A DNA stretch of 64,000 bases from Ochrobactrum sp. RH2CCR150 (GTDB lineage Bacteria > Pseudomonadota > Alphaproteobacteria > Rhizobiales > Rhizobiaceae), in contig JACGXE010000004.1 in assembly GCA_014138095.1 (NCBI GenBank), forward strand, positions 372,001-436,000. The letters are read 5' to 3'. Shown in pieces: positions 25,563 to 34,183 of the stretch (positions are counted from its first letter, which is position 1; the number at the start of each line of letters is the position of its first letter). A program made the translations under genes and the position numbers. The notes under the pieces are model-generated. The model was not told the DNA's origin and did not search any database. It saw only the letters and a list, made by a program, of their open reading frames with translations.

Positions 25563-26587
25563 TTGTTGAGGTCCGAAGCAGCGATTGCCGCCGCCAGCGT
25601 TTCAATGCCCTCAATCACCCGCAGCGATGTGCTCATCGACTGCGCATCCATGTCGAAGACATGACCGCCCTTGACGGCTGGCATCAGGCTTGTCACCGGA
25701 TCGCTTTCGAGGAACTTGTGCTTCACGGCAATATCGTCCGCCGGATAGCGGCGACGATCCAGCTTGGCAGCCACGATCATCGACGGGTTGGACTTTGCAA
25801 TCGTCTCCCAGCCGACCGTCGGCCACTCTTCTTCGCTGTCGACCACATTCTTGATGCCAAGCGCTGACAGAATATAGGCCGGAGCGCCGAACTTACCGGC
25901 GATATAGGGATCGGCATCGATCTGCGTGCTGGAGAACCAGACAGCCGCCGACAGCTTGCCGCCGCTGGCGCCAATCTTGCTGCGCGCCGCTTCTTCACGC
26001 CCTTTCAGTTCGGCAATGAGCTTTTCACCACGATCCTGCACATTGAAGATCGCGGCCAGCTCGCCGATTTCCTGGTAGACGACATCCATCGTGAAGGCCG
26101 CCGTGCGCACGCCATCGCCACCGCCGGAATTATCCTTGCCGACGCAATCCGAAGGCGACGTATAGGCTGGTATGCCCAGTTCCTCGAATTGTTCCGGCTT
26201 GGCGACGATGCCGTTCGGACCGACATGCCACTGGAAATCCGCCGTCACGATATCGGGCTTCTGCGCCAGAACGCTTTCAAAGCTCGGATCGTTATCGGCC
26301 AGCCGCTTGACCTTGGCATTGACCTCTTCAAAACCCTTGAGCACCGGGCCAAACCACACTGCCGTGCCGACCACCTTATCGCCGAGACCGAGGCTGTACA
26401 GAATTTCCGTGCTGCTTTGGCCAACAGCCACCGCGCGCGTCGGGGCCTGTTTGAAAGTAACGTCGCGTCCGCAGTTCTTCAGCGTCAGCGGATATTGCGT
26501 TTCTGCAGCCTGAAGTGCCGGCACGCCTGCAAACAATGAAAGAGCGCATAAAGCTGCGCGGAACGACGTCTTGCCGTGGAATGTCAT
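25559..26587 (-). CDS. btuF: Vitamin B12 (corrinoid) ABC transporter periplasmic binding protein
   Basis: 342 residues from ATG 26587 (MTFHGKTSFRAALCAL); an upstream in-frame ATG at 26620 would spoil the signal peptide. Signal peptide cleaved near LQAAE. Class III solute-binding protein with TRAVAVGQSSTEILYSLGLGDKVVGTA, DIVTADFQWHV and a VSFSS-like AVWFSS segment. First gene of the operon, about 200 bases downstream of the cobalamin riboswitch aptamer. Siderophore and heme binders share the fold, but the riboswitch argues for cobalamin or cobinamide. Confidence 0.87.
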   Translation of the reverse strand: MTFHGKTSFRAALCALSLFAGVPALQAAETQYPLTLKNCGRDVTFKQAPTRAVAVGQSSTEILYSLGLGDKVVGTAVWFGPVLKGFEEVNAKVKRLADNDPSFESVLAQKPDIVTADFQWHVGPNGIVAKPEQFEELGIPAYTSPSDCVGKDNSGGGDGVRTAAFTMDVVYQEIGELAAIFNVQDRGEKLIAELKGREEAARSKIGASGGKLSAAVWFSSTQIDADPYIAGKFGAPAYILSALGIKNVVDSEEEWPTVGWETIAKSNPSMIVAAKLDRRRYPADDIAVKHKFLESDPVTSLMPAVKGGHVFDMDAQSMSTSLRVIEGIETLAAAIAASDLNK

Positions 26588-26783
26588 GAGAATCCCCGAA
26601 ATAATGAAAGATGTGGCCACGTCAGCGGACGGCAGCGATAAGGCACCGTGAGCAAACGGAGATATCCGGGGATATGAATGACGATGTAAAAAAGCGCTTT
26701 GCAGCGCGATGTGCTGTCATAACCTGCTCCTGCTCCGGGCATCCCCGCCCGTGACAATGGATGATGGTGGGCTCAAAGCCCTA

Positions 26784-27010
26784 TGACGGCAGGTCTCCTG
26801 GCTTGCGGATAATCGCTCCCATCTGCCTTCCCGTGTCTCTCAGCTTTTGCCGGTGGAACACAGTGGCATGACGCCTGTTGGCGTCACGAGGATGGACAGC
26901 AATCCGCTTACAGTTGCGGGGGCAGCCACGGTCTCGGTCCCTTTTCGGGTCGTCCTCACCGTGTTCCCTATTAATCCCCTTCACTCTCGGTCGGGGAACC
27001 GTCGTAACAC
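26784..27010 (-). ncRNA. Cobalamin (AdoCbl) riboswitch upstream of btuFCD
   Basis: Read on the minus strand, the order is GGAACACGGTGAGGACGACC (L-P motif), then CCCCCGCAACTGTAAGC (about 26905-26925), then GCCACTG near 26860, then the B12 box AGCCAGGAGACCTGCC at 26788-26803. All match the cobalamin riboswitch core. Flanking GACGG and CCGTC form a P1-like closing helix. It should shut down the uptake operon when adenosylcobalamin is plentiful. Edges are approximate. Confidence 0.95.
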
Positions 27011-27085
27011 TATTACGTTCCGATGCCCGACCGGTCAAGTGTTTCCATCCTGATCGAACAGGTTTCGACACACATAAAGCCATGG

Positions 27086-27100
27086 TTAACAAAGCGTTAA
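27086..27100. promoter_or_regulatory. CtrA-type box
   Basis: TTAACAAAGCGTTAA fits the full CtrA site TTAA-N7-TTAA exactly; read on the minus strand it also has the TTAAC end. It lies about 95 bases before the RcnB-like gene and about 75 bases upstream of the riboswitch on the other strand. Confidence 0.5.
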
Positions 27101-27194
27101 TATCACATTGATTTTATTTAATGTTTCAAAATGCTGCCATTCATCTTCCGTTCACTCGTCTCCCAATAGTGTCCACCCCACAGCAAAGGAGAAC

Positions 27195-27548
27195 ATGATG
27201 TTCAAAAAAGTCATTCTTGCAGCCGTAGCCCTTTCCTTCATCGGCGCGCCGCTGGCAGCACAAGCACAGGATTATCAGCGCAAGCCGGGTCCGCACCGCA
27301 TGGAGCAGAAGCCACGCCCGTCGCATGGCAAGGAATTTGGCCGTAATGATCGTCGTGATCATGGCCGTCAGCATTGGTCCAAGGGTCAGCGTTACAATGA
27401 CTGGCGTCGTCATCCGGAAGTACGCGACTACAATCGCTACGGCCTCCGCCGTCCGGGTCCAGGCCAGCGCTGGGTGAAAGTCGACAACCAGTTCCTGCTG
27501 GTCACCACGGCAACGGGCATCATCGCTGGCATTCTCGCTGGCCGGTAA
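27195..27548 (+). CDS. RcnB-family periplasmic protein
   Basis: 117 residues from ATG 27195 behind AAAGGAG; an ATG three bases later is equally possible. Signal peptide to about residue 24 (AQAQ). The mature protein is strongly basic and His/Arg-rich, then has the RcnB-type end RYGLRRPGPGQRWVKVDNQFLLV followed by a small hydrophobic glycine segment. E. coli RcnB influences nickel/cobalt homeostasis in the periplasm, but many alphaproteobacterial members have no known role. Monocistronic, with its own terminator; a CtrA-type box precedes it. Confidence 0.8.
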   Translation: MMFKKVILAAVALSFIGAPLAAQAQDYQRKPGPHRMEQKPRPSHGKEFGRNDRRDHGRQHWSKGQRYNDWRRHPEVRDYNRYGLRRPGPGQRWVKVDNQFLLVTTATGIIAGILAGR

Positions 27549-27582
27549 GCCCAGCCAGATTTGACCTCCAGTATTTAAAAGC

Positions 27583-27615
27583 AAAGGCCAGAGCTCAGCT
27601 CTGGCCTTTGTTGTT
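27583..27615 (+). terminator. Terminator after RcnB-like gene
   Basis: AAAGGCCAGAGCT and AGCTCTGGCCTTT arms make a very long, nearly loop-free stem followed by GTTGTTTT. It lies about 35 bases after the stop. Confidence 0.88.
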
Positions 27616-27698
27616 TTCCTGGAAAACTGCGACCGGAATTGGCTTACCAAACGTACATACGTCGATAAAACTCACTCGTAGCGGTCGGGTAAAGCGGC

Positions 27699-27953
27699 CT
27701 ATCGATTGCGGGCTTTCATCAATATCCATATAAGAATGACCATCACAACAAGCCCAATGGCCAGACCAATAAGCCCACCATAAACCGCATCGGTGCTGCC
27801 ACCGATCAATGCGCCAATGCCAGCCCCCAAAATCAGCAGGATAAGCGGTGGCATGCATCCGATCATTGCGAGGTCCTTGAATATAGCCTTCAAAGCCGCG
27901 AATGTAGCCAAGTTTGCTGCAAGCGACAACGGCGTCACGGCGAGATTGTCCAA
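27699..27953 (-). CDS. Small membrane protein of unknown function
   Basis: 84 residues from ATG 27953; internal ATGs could give a shorter product beginning MIGCMPPLILL. Two hydrophobic segments are evident: PPLILLILGAGIGALIGG and GGLIGLAIGLVVMVILIWIL, with a basic tail (KARNR). Glycine-rich small membrane proteins of this kind occur widely without assigned function. It faces the RcnB-like gene convergently. Start and coding status are moderately certain. Confidence 0.5.
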   Translation of the reverse strand: MDNLAVTPLSLAANLATFAALKAIFKDLAMIGCMPPLILLILGAGIGALIGGSTDAVYGGLIGLAIGLVVMVILIWILMKARNR

Positions 27954-27999
27954 TCCCGCAGTAAACTCAATGTGTTAGTGAAATGGCCTGGGAGAGAAA

Positions 28000-28076
28000 T
28001 GGTACGGTCGGTTGGAGTTGAACCAACGACCTCAGGAGCCACAATCCTGCGCTCTAACCAACTGAGCTACGACCGC
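28000..28076 (-). tRNA. tRNA-His (GTG anticodon)
   Basis: Read on the minus strand: acceptor GCGGTCG, T8-A9, D arm GCTC, anticodon loop TTGTGGC giving GTG, T arm GTTGG-TTCAACT, then CGACCGT, A73 and an encoded CCA. Position 1 G faces T72, and the base before it is C, so there is no encoded G-1 and no C73. That is the atypical alphaproteobacterial tRNA-His form. Confidence 0.97.
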
Positions 28077-28369
28077 GTACCTTTGCCGGTGTTAGCGCCT
28101 CAGCGCCGCCGACAGGGGGTCACATACGGAGAATCGATCCATATTGCAAGCGATTATAGCGCTCTTTTTTCATAAATTCCCAATTGTCGGATTCAATGTC
28201 GAATTCCACCCATATTCTACAGAGACTGGTAACCATTGCAGGCGGCTGGCTGTGAACAACCGAAATATCGGGCACAACCTGTAAAATTGCCATTCCGGCA
28301 TTAACTAATGAAACAGAAAATCGGGCTCATACCGTATGGGAATATGGACCCGCGGCCTCAGTGAGCTTA
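28077..28369. other. Intergenic region between tRNA-His and pdhS
   Basis: About 290 bases without a convincing ORF; AT-richer towards pdhS, with a TTAACTAATG half-site near 28297. It presumably contains the tRNA-His promoter (minus) and the pdhS promoter (plus). Confidence 0.4.
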
Positions 28370-28384
28370 TTAACAGGCGGTTAA
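28370..28384. promoter_or_regulatory. CtrA-type box in front of pdhS
   Basis: TTAACAGGCGGTTAA fits TTAA-N7-TTAA exactly and ends 41 bases before the pdhS start codon. Confidence 0.55.
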
Positions 28385-28425
28385 TGGCTACGACGGGGCG
28401 GTCGAAAGAACAGATAAGGACCGGT

Positions 28426-31400
28426 ATGTCTGGATCATACCCATTCATCGATATTGCCGCGCTGGACGCTATCCGCGAAGGCTTTGCCAAAGGCGATGCG
28501 CAGATCGTGCTGACACGCGATCTGTCGGCTGTGCTTTGGGTAAACGGCGCCGGAGCCAGACTGTTCGGCTTCGACCGTATCGAGGATATGATCGGCAGCG
28601 CAATCGATCTGCCTGTCGCCGCGCGCCGTCAGATCGCAGCCGCCAGCGACGATAACAGCGCAGAACCCCGCGCTGTGTCGGTGCGCCTTGGCGGCGGCCT
28701 GCGTTCGGAACTGACGCGCCTTTGGATTTCTCACATTGTTTTGCCTGATGGGGTGGCCGGTCTCGTGATCACCACCAGCGGCGTATCGAGCAATGCGGAA
28801 GATATCATCGCCGGTCTGAGCGATGACGACACACATGTCGCGCTGATCGATGACGACTGCAAGGTCATAGCGGCAAGCAAGCGCTTCGCCGCGCTCGATA
28901 TTTCCGCCGCAACGCTTGAAGATCTGGTCGTGGAAGCAGCTGATACGTCTGACCGTATCGTCAAGCGTCGCATCCGTGCTGGCCGCCAGTCTGTACCGGG
29001 CGCAATCGCCCGGCTGATCGATGAACCCGCGCTGCATCTTCTGTGCATCGTCGCCGAAGCCCCCGCGCAGGTCGCGACGAAACCTGTTGTCCAGCAGCCT
29101 GAAGGCGCGGAAGAAATTCTTGAAGAGATGCTTCCTGAACAGGAAGCAACCGTTCAGGAAGAGACGGTCGCTGCGCCAGTGGCTGAAACCGTCAGCGAGC
29201 CTGCAGCGGAAACGCAAAAGCCGCAGGGCTTCCAGTTCGACCGCGATGCACCGCCTGCCCGCTTCATCTGGAAGACCAGTGCCGATGGCGTTTTCAGCGA
29301 AATTTCGCCGGAGTTCGGCATTACCGTCGGCCCCAATTCGGCGGATGTAACCGGACGCCGTTTCAGCGACGTCGCCAATGTGTTCGGCTTCGATCACGAT
29401 GGCAGCATTGCCTCGCTGCTCAGCAAGCGCGACACATGGTCGGGCAAACGCCTGATGTGGCCGGTCGAAGGCACCAATCTGCGCGTGCCGGTGGAACTGG
29501 CCGCTCTGCCGGTCTATTCCCGCGATCGCGTGTTCATCGGCTTCCGCGGCTTTGGTCTGGTGCGCCCTGACGAAGCAGTGGAAGACCCGGAAGAGATCGG
29601 CCTCGCGCTGGCTGGCGGGATTCCGCAAAAGCGTAAGCCTGAAATTCAGGAAGCCGTCAACAACGATAGCTCTGACGACGATGTGCTGGCGCTGACCGAA
29701 GAAATCGCCAATGACGATCATCCCGGCGATACGCTGCCGAAGCCGCCTCTCAACATCGCGCCAACAGCCGGACGCCGCGATTCAGACAAGGTGATCAACC
29801 TTCTGAATACGGCTGCACAGGAAAAGGTCGCGGCTGATCAGGCGAAACTCCTGAAAGTCAGAGAGCGCGAACAACGTCCGGAAGGTGGACTGACCAAAAC
29901 CGAGCGTAATGCGTTCCGCGAAATCGCAGACCGCCTGCGCAAGCAGGGTCTTTCCAGCTCGCAGGCTGACGCGGCTTCCAATGTGGTTGCTGACACTCCT
30001 GTCGCGGCACCGGAAGAAGTCGCCGCTGAATCAGCCCCGGCGGCACCAATTATCGAACCTGCCGTTCCGATTGCAGAAATTCCCGTTGAGCAGTCCACGG
30101 TTTCGCAGCGCGAAGAGCAGCAGGTCGAAAGCCCTGCCGACAACGATGCTCATGAACCGGCTGCCATCGACGAGACGGCCCTGCTTGCCAATCTGCCGGT
30201 TCCCGTAATCATTCATTCCGGCGACGAAGTGCATTACGTCAATCAGGCGCTGCTTGATCTCACCGGCTATGATGCCATTGAAGACATCCGCCATGCGGGC
30301 GGTGTGGAAGCGCTGTTCAACAGTGAAAGCGACGACCATGCGCCGCGTCAGGGCATGGTGTTGCGTCATGCCGATGGCAGCGAACAGCCGGTCGACGCAC
30401 ATCTGAATGCGATTGCATGGCAGGGCGGTCGCGCCTTGTTGCTGAGCCTCATGCCTGTTGTCGAGACGCCAGCCGCAATTGCGCCTGTCGAAGCAACCGT
30501 TCCGCAATCCGTCACCGATGATGAGGAAAAGCAGGCGCTGGAAGCCCATGTGGATGAGCTGAAAACCATCCTCGACACAGCGACCGATGGCGTCGTGCTG
30601 ATCGACCCGGAAGGGCGCATCCGCTCCATGAACCATTCGGCATCCGCTCTCTTCGGCTATGATCGTGACGAGACGGAAGGCAAGTTCTTCTCCATGCTGT
30701 TCGCCATCGAAAGCCAGCGCGCGGCAATGGATTATCTGAGCGGACTATCCGGCAATGGCGTCTTGAGCGTGCTCAATGATGGACGCGAAGTGATCGGTCG
30801 TGAAGCCAAGGGCGGTTTCATCCCGCTCTTCATGACCATCGGCAAGCTGCCGCAGAAGCGGGGTTTCTGCGCCGTGCTGCGCGACATCACGCAGTGGAAG
30901 CGCACGGAAGAAGAACTGACAAATGCGCGCAAGGAGGCCGAACGCGCCTCCAACCAGAAAACCGATTTTCTGGCGCGTATCAGCCATGAAATCCGCACGC
31001 CGCTGAATGCCATTATCGGCTTTTCCGAGCTGATGGCTGACGAGAAATTCGGCCCCATCGGCAATGATCGCTATCGTGATTATCTGCGGGATATCAACCG
31101 CTCCGGCAATCATGTGCTGGCGCTCGTCAATGACCTGCTGGATATCTCCAAGATCGAGGCCGGTGGGCTTGAAATGCAGTTTGAAGCGGTGTCGCTCAAC
31201 GATGCAATTGCCGAGGCCATTGCGCTGATGCAGCCGCAGGCAAACCGTGAGCGCATCATCATTCGCTCCAGCTTCCAGTCCAATCTGCCGGACATCGTCG
31301 CGGATGCGCGTTCGATCAAGCAGGTGGCGCTCAATCTCCTGTCCAATGCCGTGCGGTTTACCGCACCCGGCGGTCAGGTCATTGTCTCGACCAGCTATGA

Positions 31401-31680
31401 AATGAATGGCGACGTGGCAATGCGGGTGCGCGATACGGGCATCGGCATGACCAAGTCGGAAGTCGAGCAGGCGCTAAAGCCGTTCCGTCAGGTCAACGCT
31501 TCGCAGCGCCGCCAAAATGAACAGGCGCGCGACTGGCGCAATGAAGGCACCGGCCTCGGATTGCCGCTCACCAAGGCGATGGTTGAAGCCAACCGCGCCC
31601 AGTTCGCAATCGACTCGACGCCCGGTCGCGGCACTGTTGTGGAAATTCTTTTCCCGCCGACACGGGTTCTGGCTGACTGA
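28426..31680 (+). CDS. pdhS: Cell-cycle PAS sensor histidine kinase PdhS (PleC/DivJ family)
   Basis: 1084 residues from ATG 28426, five bases behind AAGGA; the start MSGSYPFIDIAALDAIREGF matches the family and an upstream ATG at 28336 would read across the CtrA-type box. No signal peptide or membrane segment is seen. PAS-like regions: residues about 15-60, 581-640 and 705-825, with Pro/Glu/Ala-rich linkers. Then HisKA with FLARISHEIRTPLNAI (phospho-acceptor His854), HATPase_c N box SNAVRF and G box DTGIGMT near 1003. In Brucella, PdhS is a soluble old-pole kinase acting with DivK. Monocistronic. The length is close to, slightly above, the Brucella protein as I remember it. Confidence 0.92.
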   Translation: MSGSYPFIDIAALDAIREGFAKGDAQIVLTRDLSAVLWVNGAGARLFGFDRIEDMIGSAIDLPVAARRQIAAASDDNSAEPRAVSVRLGGGLRSELTRLWISHIVLPDGVAGLVITTSGVSSNAEDIIAGLSDDDTHVALIDDDCKVIAASKRFAALDISAATLEDLVVEAADTSDRIVKRRIRAGRQSVPGAIARLIDEPALHLLCIVAEAPAQVATKPVVQQPEGAEEILEEMLPEQEATVQEETVAAPVAETVSEPAAETQKPQGFQFDRDAPPARFIWKTSADGVFSEISPEFGITVGPNSADVTGRRFSDVANVFGFDHDGSIASLLSKRDTWSGKRLMWPVEGTNLRVPVELAALPVYSRDRVFIGFRGFGLVRPDEAVEDPEEIGLALAGGIPQKRKPEIQEAVNNDSSDDDVLALTEEIANDDHPGDTLPKPPLNIAPTAGRRDSDKVINLLNTAAQEKVAADQAKLLKVREREQRPEGGLTKTERNAFREIADRLRKQGLSSSQADAASNVVADTPVAAPEEVAAESAPAAPIIEPAVPIAEIPVEQSTVSQREEQQVESPADNDAHEPAAIDETALLANLPVPVIIHSGDEVHYVNQALLDLTGYDAIEDIRHAGGVEALFNSESDDHAPRQGMVLRHADGSEQPVDAHLNAIAWQGGRALLLSLMPVVETPAAIAPVEATVPQSVTDDEEKQALEAHVDELKTILDTATDGVVLIDPEGRIRSMNHSASALFGYDRDETEGKFFSMLFAIESQRAAMDYLSGLSGNGVLSVLNDGREVIGREAKGGFIPLFMTIGKLPQKRGFCAVLRDITQWKRTEEELTNARKEAERASNQKTDFLARISHEIRTPLNAIIGFSELMADEKFGPIGNDRYRDYLRDINRSGNHVLALVNDLLDISKIEAGGLEMQFEAVSLNDAIAEAIALMQPQANRERIIIRSSFQSNLPDIVADARSIKQVALNLLSNAVRFTAPGGQVIVSTSYEMNGDVAMRVRDTGIGMTKSEVEQALKPFRQVNASQRRQNEQARDWRNEGTGLGLPLTKAMVEANRAQFAIDSTPGRGTVVEILFPPTRVLAD

Positions 31681-31708
31681 TCAGCTCCATCCCGATTTCC
31701 AAAAAAAA

Positions 31709-31730
31709 GCGCCGGGCAAAGCCGGCGCTA
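31709..31730. terminator. Stem-loop after pdhS
   Basis: AGCGCCGG and CCGGCGCT arms, perfect 8 bp with a six-base loop, 28 bases after the pdhS stop. It is preceded by eight A and lacks a following T run on the plus strand, so it may be a weak terminator or a 3-prime stabiliser. Confidence 0.5.
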
Positions 31731-31834
31731 CAAGAATCTCAGAGACAAAGACACAAAAGCAACTTGCAAGAGGATGCCGGAAACGGCGGCTCGATCATCA
31801 CCCGTTGTGTTAACGCTTTCTCGCATAATGCCAG

Positions 31835-31849
31835 TTAATGCGACCTTAA
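31835..31849. promoter_or_regulatory. CtrA-type box between pdhS and the AsmA gene
   Basis: TTAATGCGACCTTAA fits TTAA-N7-TTAA exactly, about 250 bases upstream of the AsmA gene. Nearby extra half-sites (TTAACG near 31810, TTAACC near 31919) enrich the region. Confidence 0.45.
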
Positions 31850-31931
31850 TTTCGTCGTTCAGAATTTACACATTCGTAGCGACTGTAAAATCAGGGTTAA
31901 ATTTCAGACAGCAATTGATTAACCATAGCGC

Positions 31932-32017
31932 GTTGCCAGCAAAATTGTGACACGGTTTTGCGTCAGGAACGACGCGAAAGCAATTTCAGCGATTCCATTA
32001 AAGGAAGAACCGTTCTA
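31932..32017. repeat. Decayed copy of the RPE-like repeat
   Basis: The order GCCAGCAAAATTGTGACACG, GGTTTTGCGTC, GATTCC and GAACCGTTCT follows the intact element at 34082-34183 with many substitutions. It lies just upstream of the AsmA gene. Confidence 0.55.
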
Positions 32018-32098
32018 AACCGAATCTGCGAAGGCGGCTTTGCTTTGTGGTGCTGCTCGTTTAAACCGGATTAAGAGGAATTAGGGATCGGATGGTTG

Positions 32099-34066
32099 AT
32101 GCGCTGGCCTAAGTTCGCACGCCTTGTCATCGCGCTCGTCATTCTTTGTGCCGCGGCTGCAGCGACCTTGCTGGCCGTGGTGCCTTTCATCGTCTCGACC
32201 GATGCAATCCGCGTGCGCGTGGCGCAGGAAATCAGCGCCTGGACCGGCTATAGCGTCGAGCTGCGCGAAGCGCCTCGCCTGAAAGTCTTCCCCGTGCTGC
32301 GCGCATCGCTGAATGGCGTCACCTTGAGCAAGATGACCGAACAGGGCCAGAAGCCCTTCATGAGTGCGGCCCGCATTGACGTGGAACTGTCGCCACTCGA
32401 TGCGATCATGGGGCATATTTCCTTCTCGGAAACGCAGATCGTGCGCCCGCATGTCAATCTCGACGGGCCGGTTTCCAATTTCCCTGCGCTGCTCGACGCC
32501 ATTGCCAATTCCAACGGCCGTCTCGGTACGGCGATCCGTGCACAGCGCGCCTTGCAGCAGCGCGGCACAAACAACAACACGCAGGCCGCTGAACAGGCAT
32601 CGCAGCCTTTCGGCCGCGTGGTGGTACGCGATGGAACGGTTTCATTTCCGCGCCCTGAAAATGGCGGCGGGAACGGTGGCGACCCCGCCAAGGATGAACA
32701 GCTGACCAATGTGAACATGACGCTGGAATGGCCCCAGACGTCGAGCGCGGCGACGCTGCGCGGCAGCGGTAAATGGCGCAATGAAGCCTCGCAGTTCAGC
32801 ATCACAGCGGCACAGGCCCTGCCGCTTCTGGCAGGCGGCACCTCGGATGTGACGGCGAGCTTTACCGCCAATCCGCTGAGCCTTACCTTTCAGGGCAAGG
32901 CAAATATTTCGGAAGACCGCTTCTTCGAAGGCGATCTGAGCGCCAAGACGCCGTCTTTGAGCGGAGCGGTGCGCTGGCTGAGCCTGCCGCCTATCGCGGG
33001 CAGCTCACAGGTTGGTGCGTTTTCGCTCGATTCCACCATCACAGCCACGCCGAAACGCTGGAAATTTGCCGATGTGGAGATGAACGCTGGCGACAGTCCT
33101 GCCAAGGGCGTGATTGAAATCGGCCTCGAACAGGACCAGCCCGCTGTCACCGGCACGCTTGCCTTCGACAAGCTGGACCTTCGCAGCCTGTTCGCCGCTT
33201 TTGTGCCCCTGCCGGACACAACTGCGCGTGCGCCCAATGATCGTGGCAATACGGACGCCATCGATACGAGTTTCTTCGACCGTTCGGAGTTTGACCTTCG
33301 TCTTTCCGCCCAGAACGCCACGGCAGGCCCCGTCACGCTGACAGGCGTTGCAGCCGCGATCCAGATTCGCGGAGGTCGTGCGATTTTCGATATTGGTGAT
33401 GCCAAGGGGTTCAACGGAACCTTGCAGGCCAATGTACAGATCGTCCGCGATCTCAAGAGCGCCACGGGCGAGCTGCGTTTTAACGCGAGCGACATCGAGA
33501 GCACGCAGTTCCTGACGACGCTTGGTTTCGACAAGCCGTTTATCAGCGGCAAAGGCAATGTCTCGCTGTTCATGAAAGGACCGGTCAATCGCTGGTCCGG
33601 CCTGCTTTCGAATGCGCAGGGCAATGTGTCCGTGCAGTTGAACAACGGTCAGATGCAGGGCTTTGCGGTTCAGGATTTTCTGACCAAGGCGCAGAGCGAG
33701 CGCTTCTTCGCGCTGGAGCGGAAAGACAATGTTGCGCTGGCTTTCAACCGGCTTGACCTCAAGGCCAATCTTTCCGACGGCGTGGCATCGCTGGAAAGCG
33801 CACGCCTCGACACATCGGACGGGACGCTCAATCTTGCTGGCATCGTGCCTTTCGTGGATCGCAGTCTTGCGCTGAGCGGCGAAGTCATCTTCCCCAACAG
33901 CCAGCCTGAAACGCCAGAACAGCAGCCGCAGGCCGGAGCGGAAGGTCAGCCAGCGCCAGCGCCCGCCGAGAATGAAACGCCCGCCAAGCCGCCATTGCAT
34001 TTCTTCGTTGGCGGCTCGTGGGATCGCCCCTTCATCTCGCCATCGACAACCGGATTGGGGCAGTAA
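32099..34066 (+). CDS. AsmA family envelope protein
   Basis: 655 residues from ATG 32099, directly after an in-frame TTG. One N-terminal membrane anchor (RLVIALVILCAAAAATLLAVVPFIV) is followed by a large periplasmic part with the AsmA start VAQEISAWTGYSVELREAP. The C-terminal AsmA_2 part has LRFNASDIESTQFLTTLGFDKPFISGKGNVSL-type beta repeats and DGTLNLAGIVPF. The tail is Pro/Glu/Ala-rich. AsmA-like proteins take part in outer-membrane assembly and phospholipid transport. It stands alone between pdhS and the pot operon. Confidence 0.88.
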   Translation: MRWPKFARLVIALVILCAAAAATLLAVVPFIVSTDAIRVRVAQEISAWTGYSVELREAPRLKVFPVLRASLNGVTLSKMTEQGQKPFMSAARIDVELSPLDAIMGHISFSETQIVRPHVNLDGPVSNFPALLDAIANSNGRLGTAIRAQRALQQRGTNNNTQAAEQASQPFGRVVVRDGTVSFPRPENGGGNGGDPAKDEQLTNVNMTLEWPQTSSAATLRGSGKWRNEASQFSITAAQALPLLAGGTSDVTASFTANPLSLTFQGKANISEDRFFEGDLSAKTPSLSGAVRWLSLPPIAGSSQVGAFSLDSTITATPKRWKFADVEMNAGDSPAKGVIEIGLEQDQPAVTGTLAFDKLDLRSLFAAFVPLPDTTARAPNDRGNTDAIDTSFFDRSEFDLRLSAQNATAGPVTLTGVAAAIQIRGGRAIFDIGDAKGFNGTLQANVQIVRDLKSATGELRFNASDIESTQFLTTLGFDKPFISGKGNVSLFMKGPVNRWSGLLSNAQGNVSVQLNNGQMQGFAVQDFLTKAQSERFFALERKDNVALAFNRLDLKANLSDGVASLESARLDTSDGTLNLAGIVPFVDRSLALSGEVIFPNSQPETPEQQPQAGAEGQPAPAPAENETPAKPPLHFFVGGSWDRPFISPSTTGLGQ

Positions 34067-34081
34067 AGCCCCAATCAAAGC

Positions 34082-34183
34082 CAAGCATTTCCAGCAAAAG
34101 TGCGAAACGGTTTTGCGTAGGATAATGCGTCAAAACAAATAGATAGAGCGGTTCCAAGATTCCGTTTTAACCGGAACCGCTCT
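34082..34183. repeat. RPE-like palindromic repeat, intact copy
   Basis: Starts CAAGCATTTCCAGCAAAAG, continues with GCGAAACGGTTTTGCG and GATAATGCGT, and ends in a hairpin with AGAGCGGTTCC (34145-34155) and GGAACCGCTCT (34173-34183). Related copies are at 52042-52133 and 55924-56072, and partial ones near 3208, 13620, 14648, 31932 and 37150. The right tip supplies the TAG stop of potI on the minus strand. Confidence 0.85.

Noticed and set aside
26781-27092. 103-codon minus-strand open frame
   Set aside because: It lies across the cobalamin riboswitch; sequence constraint there is explained by the RNA.
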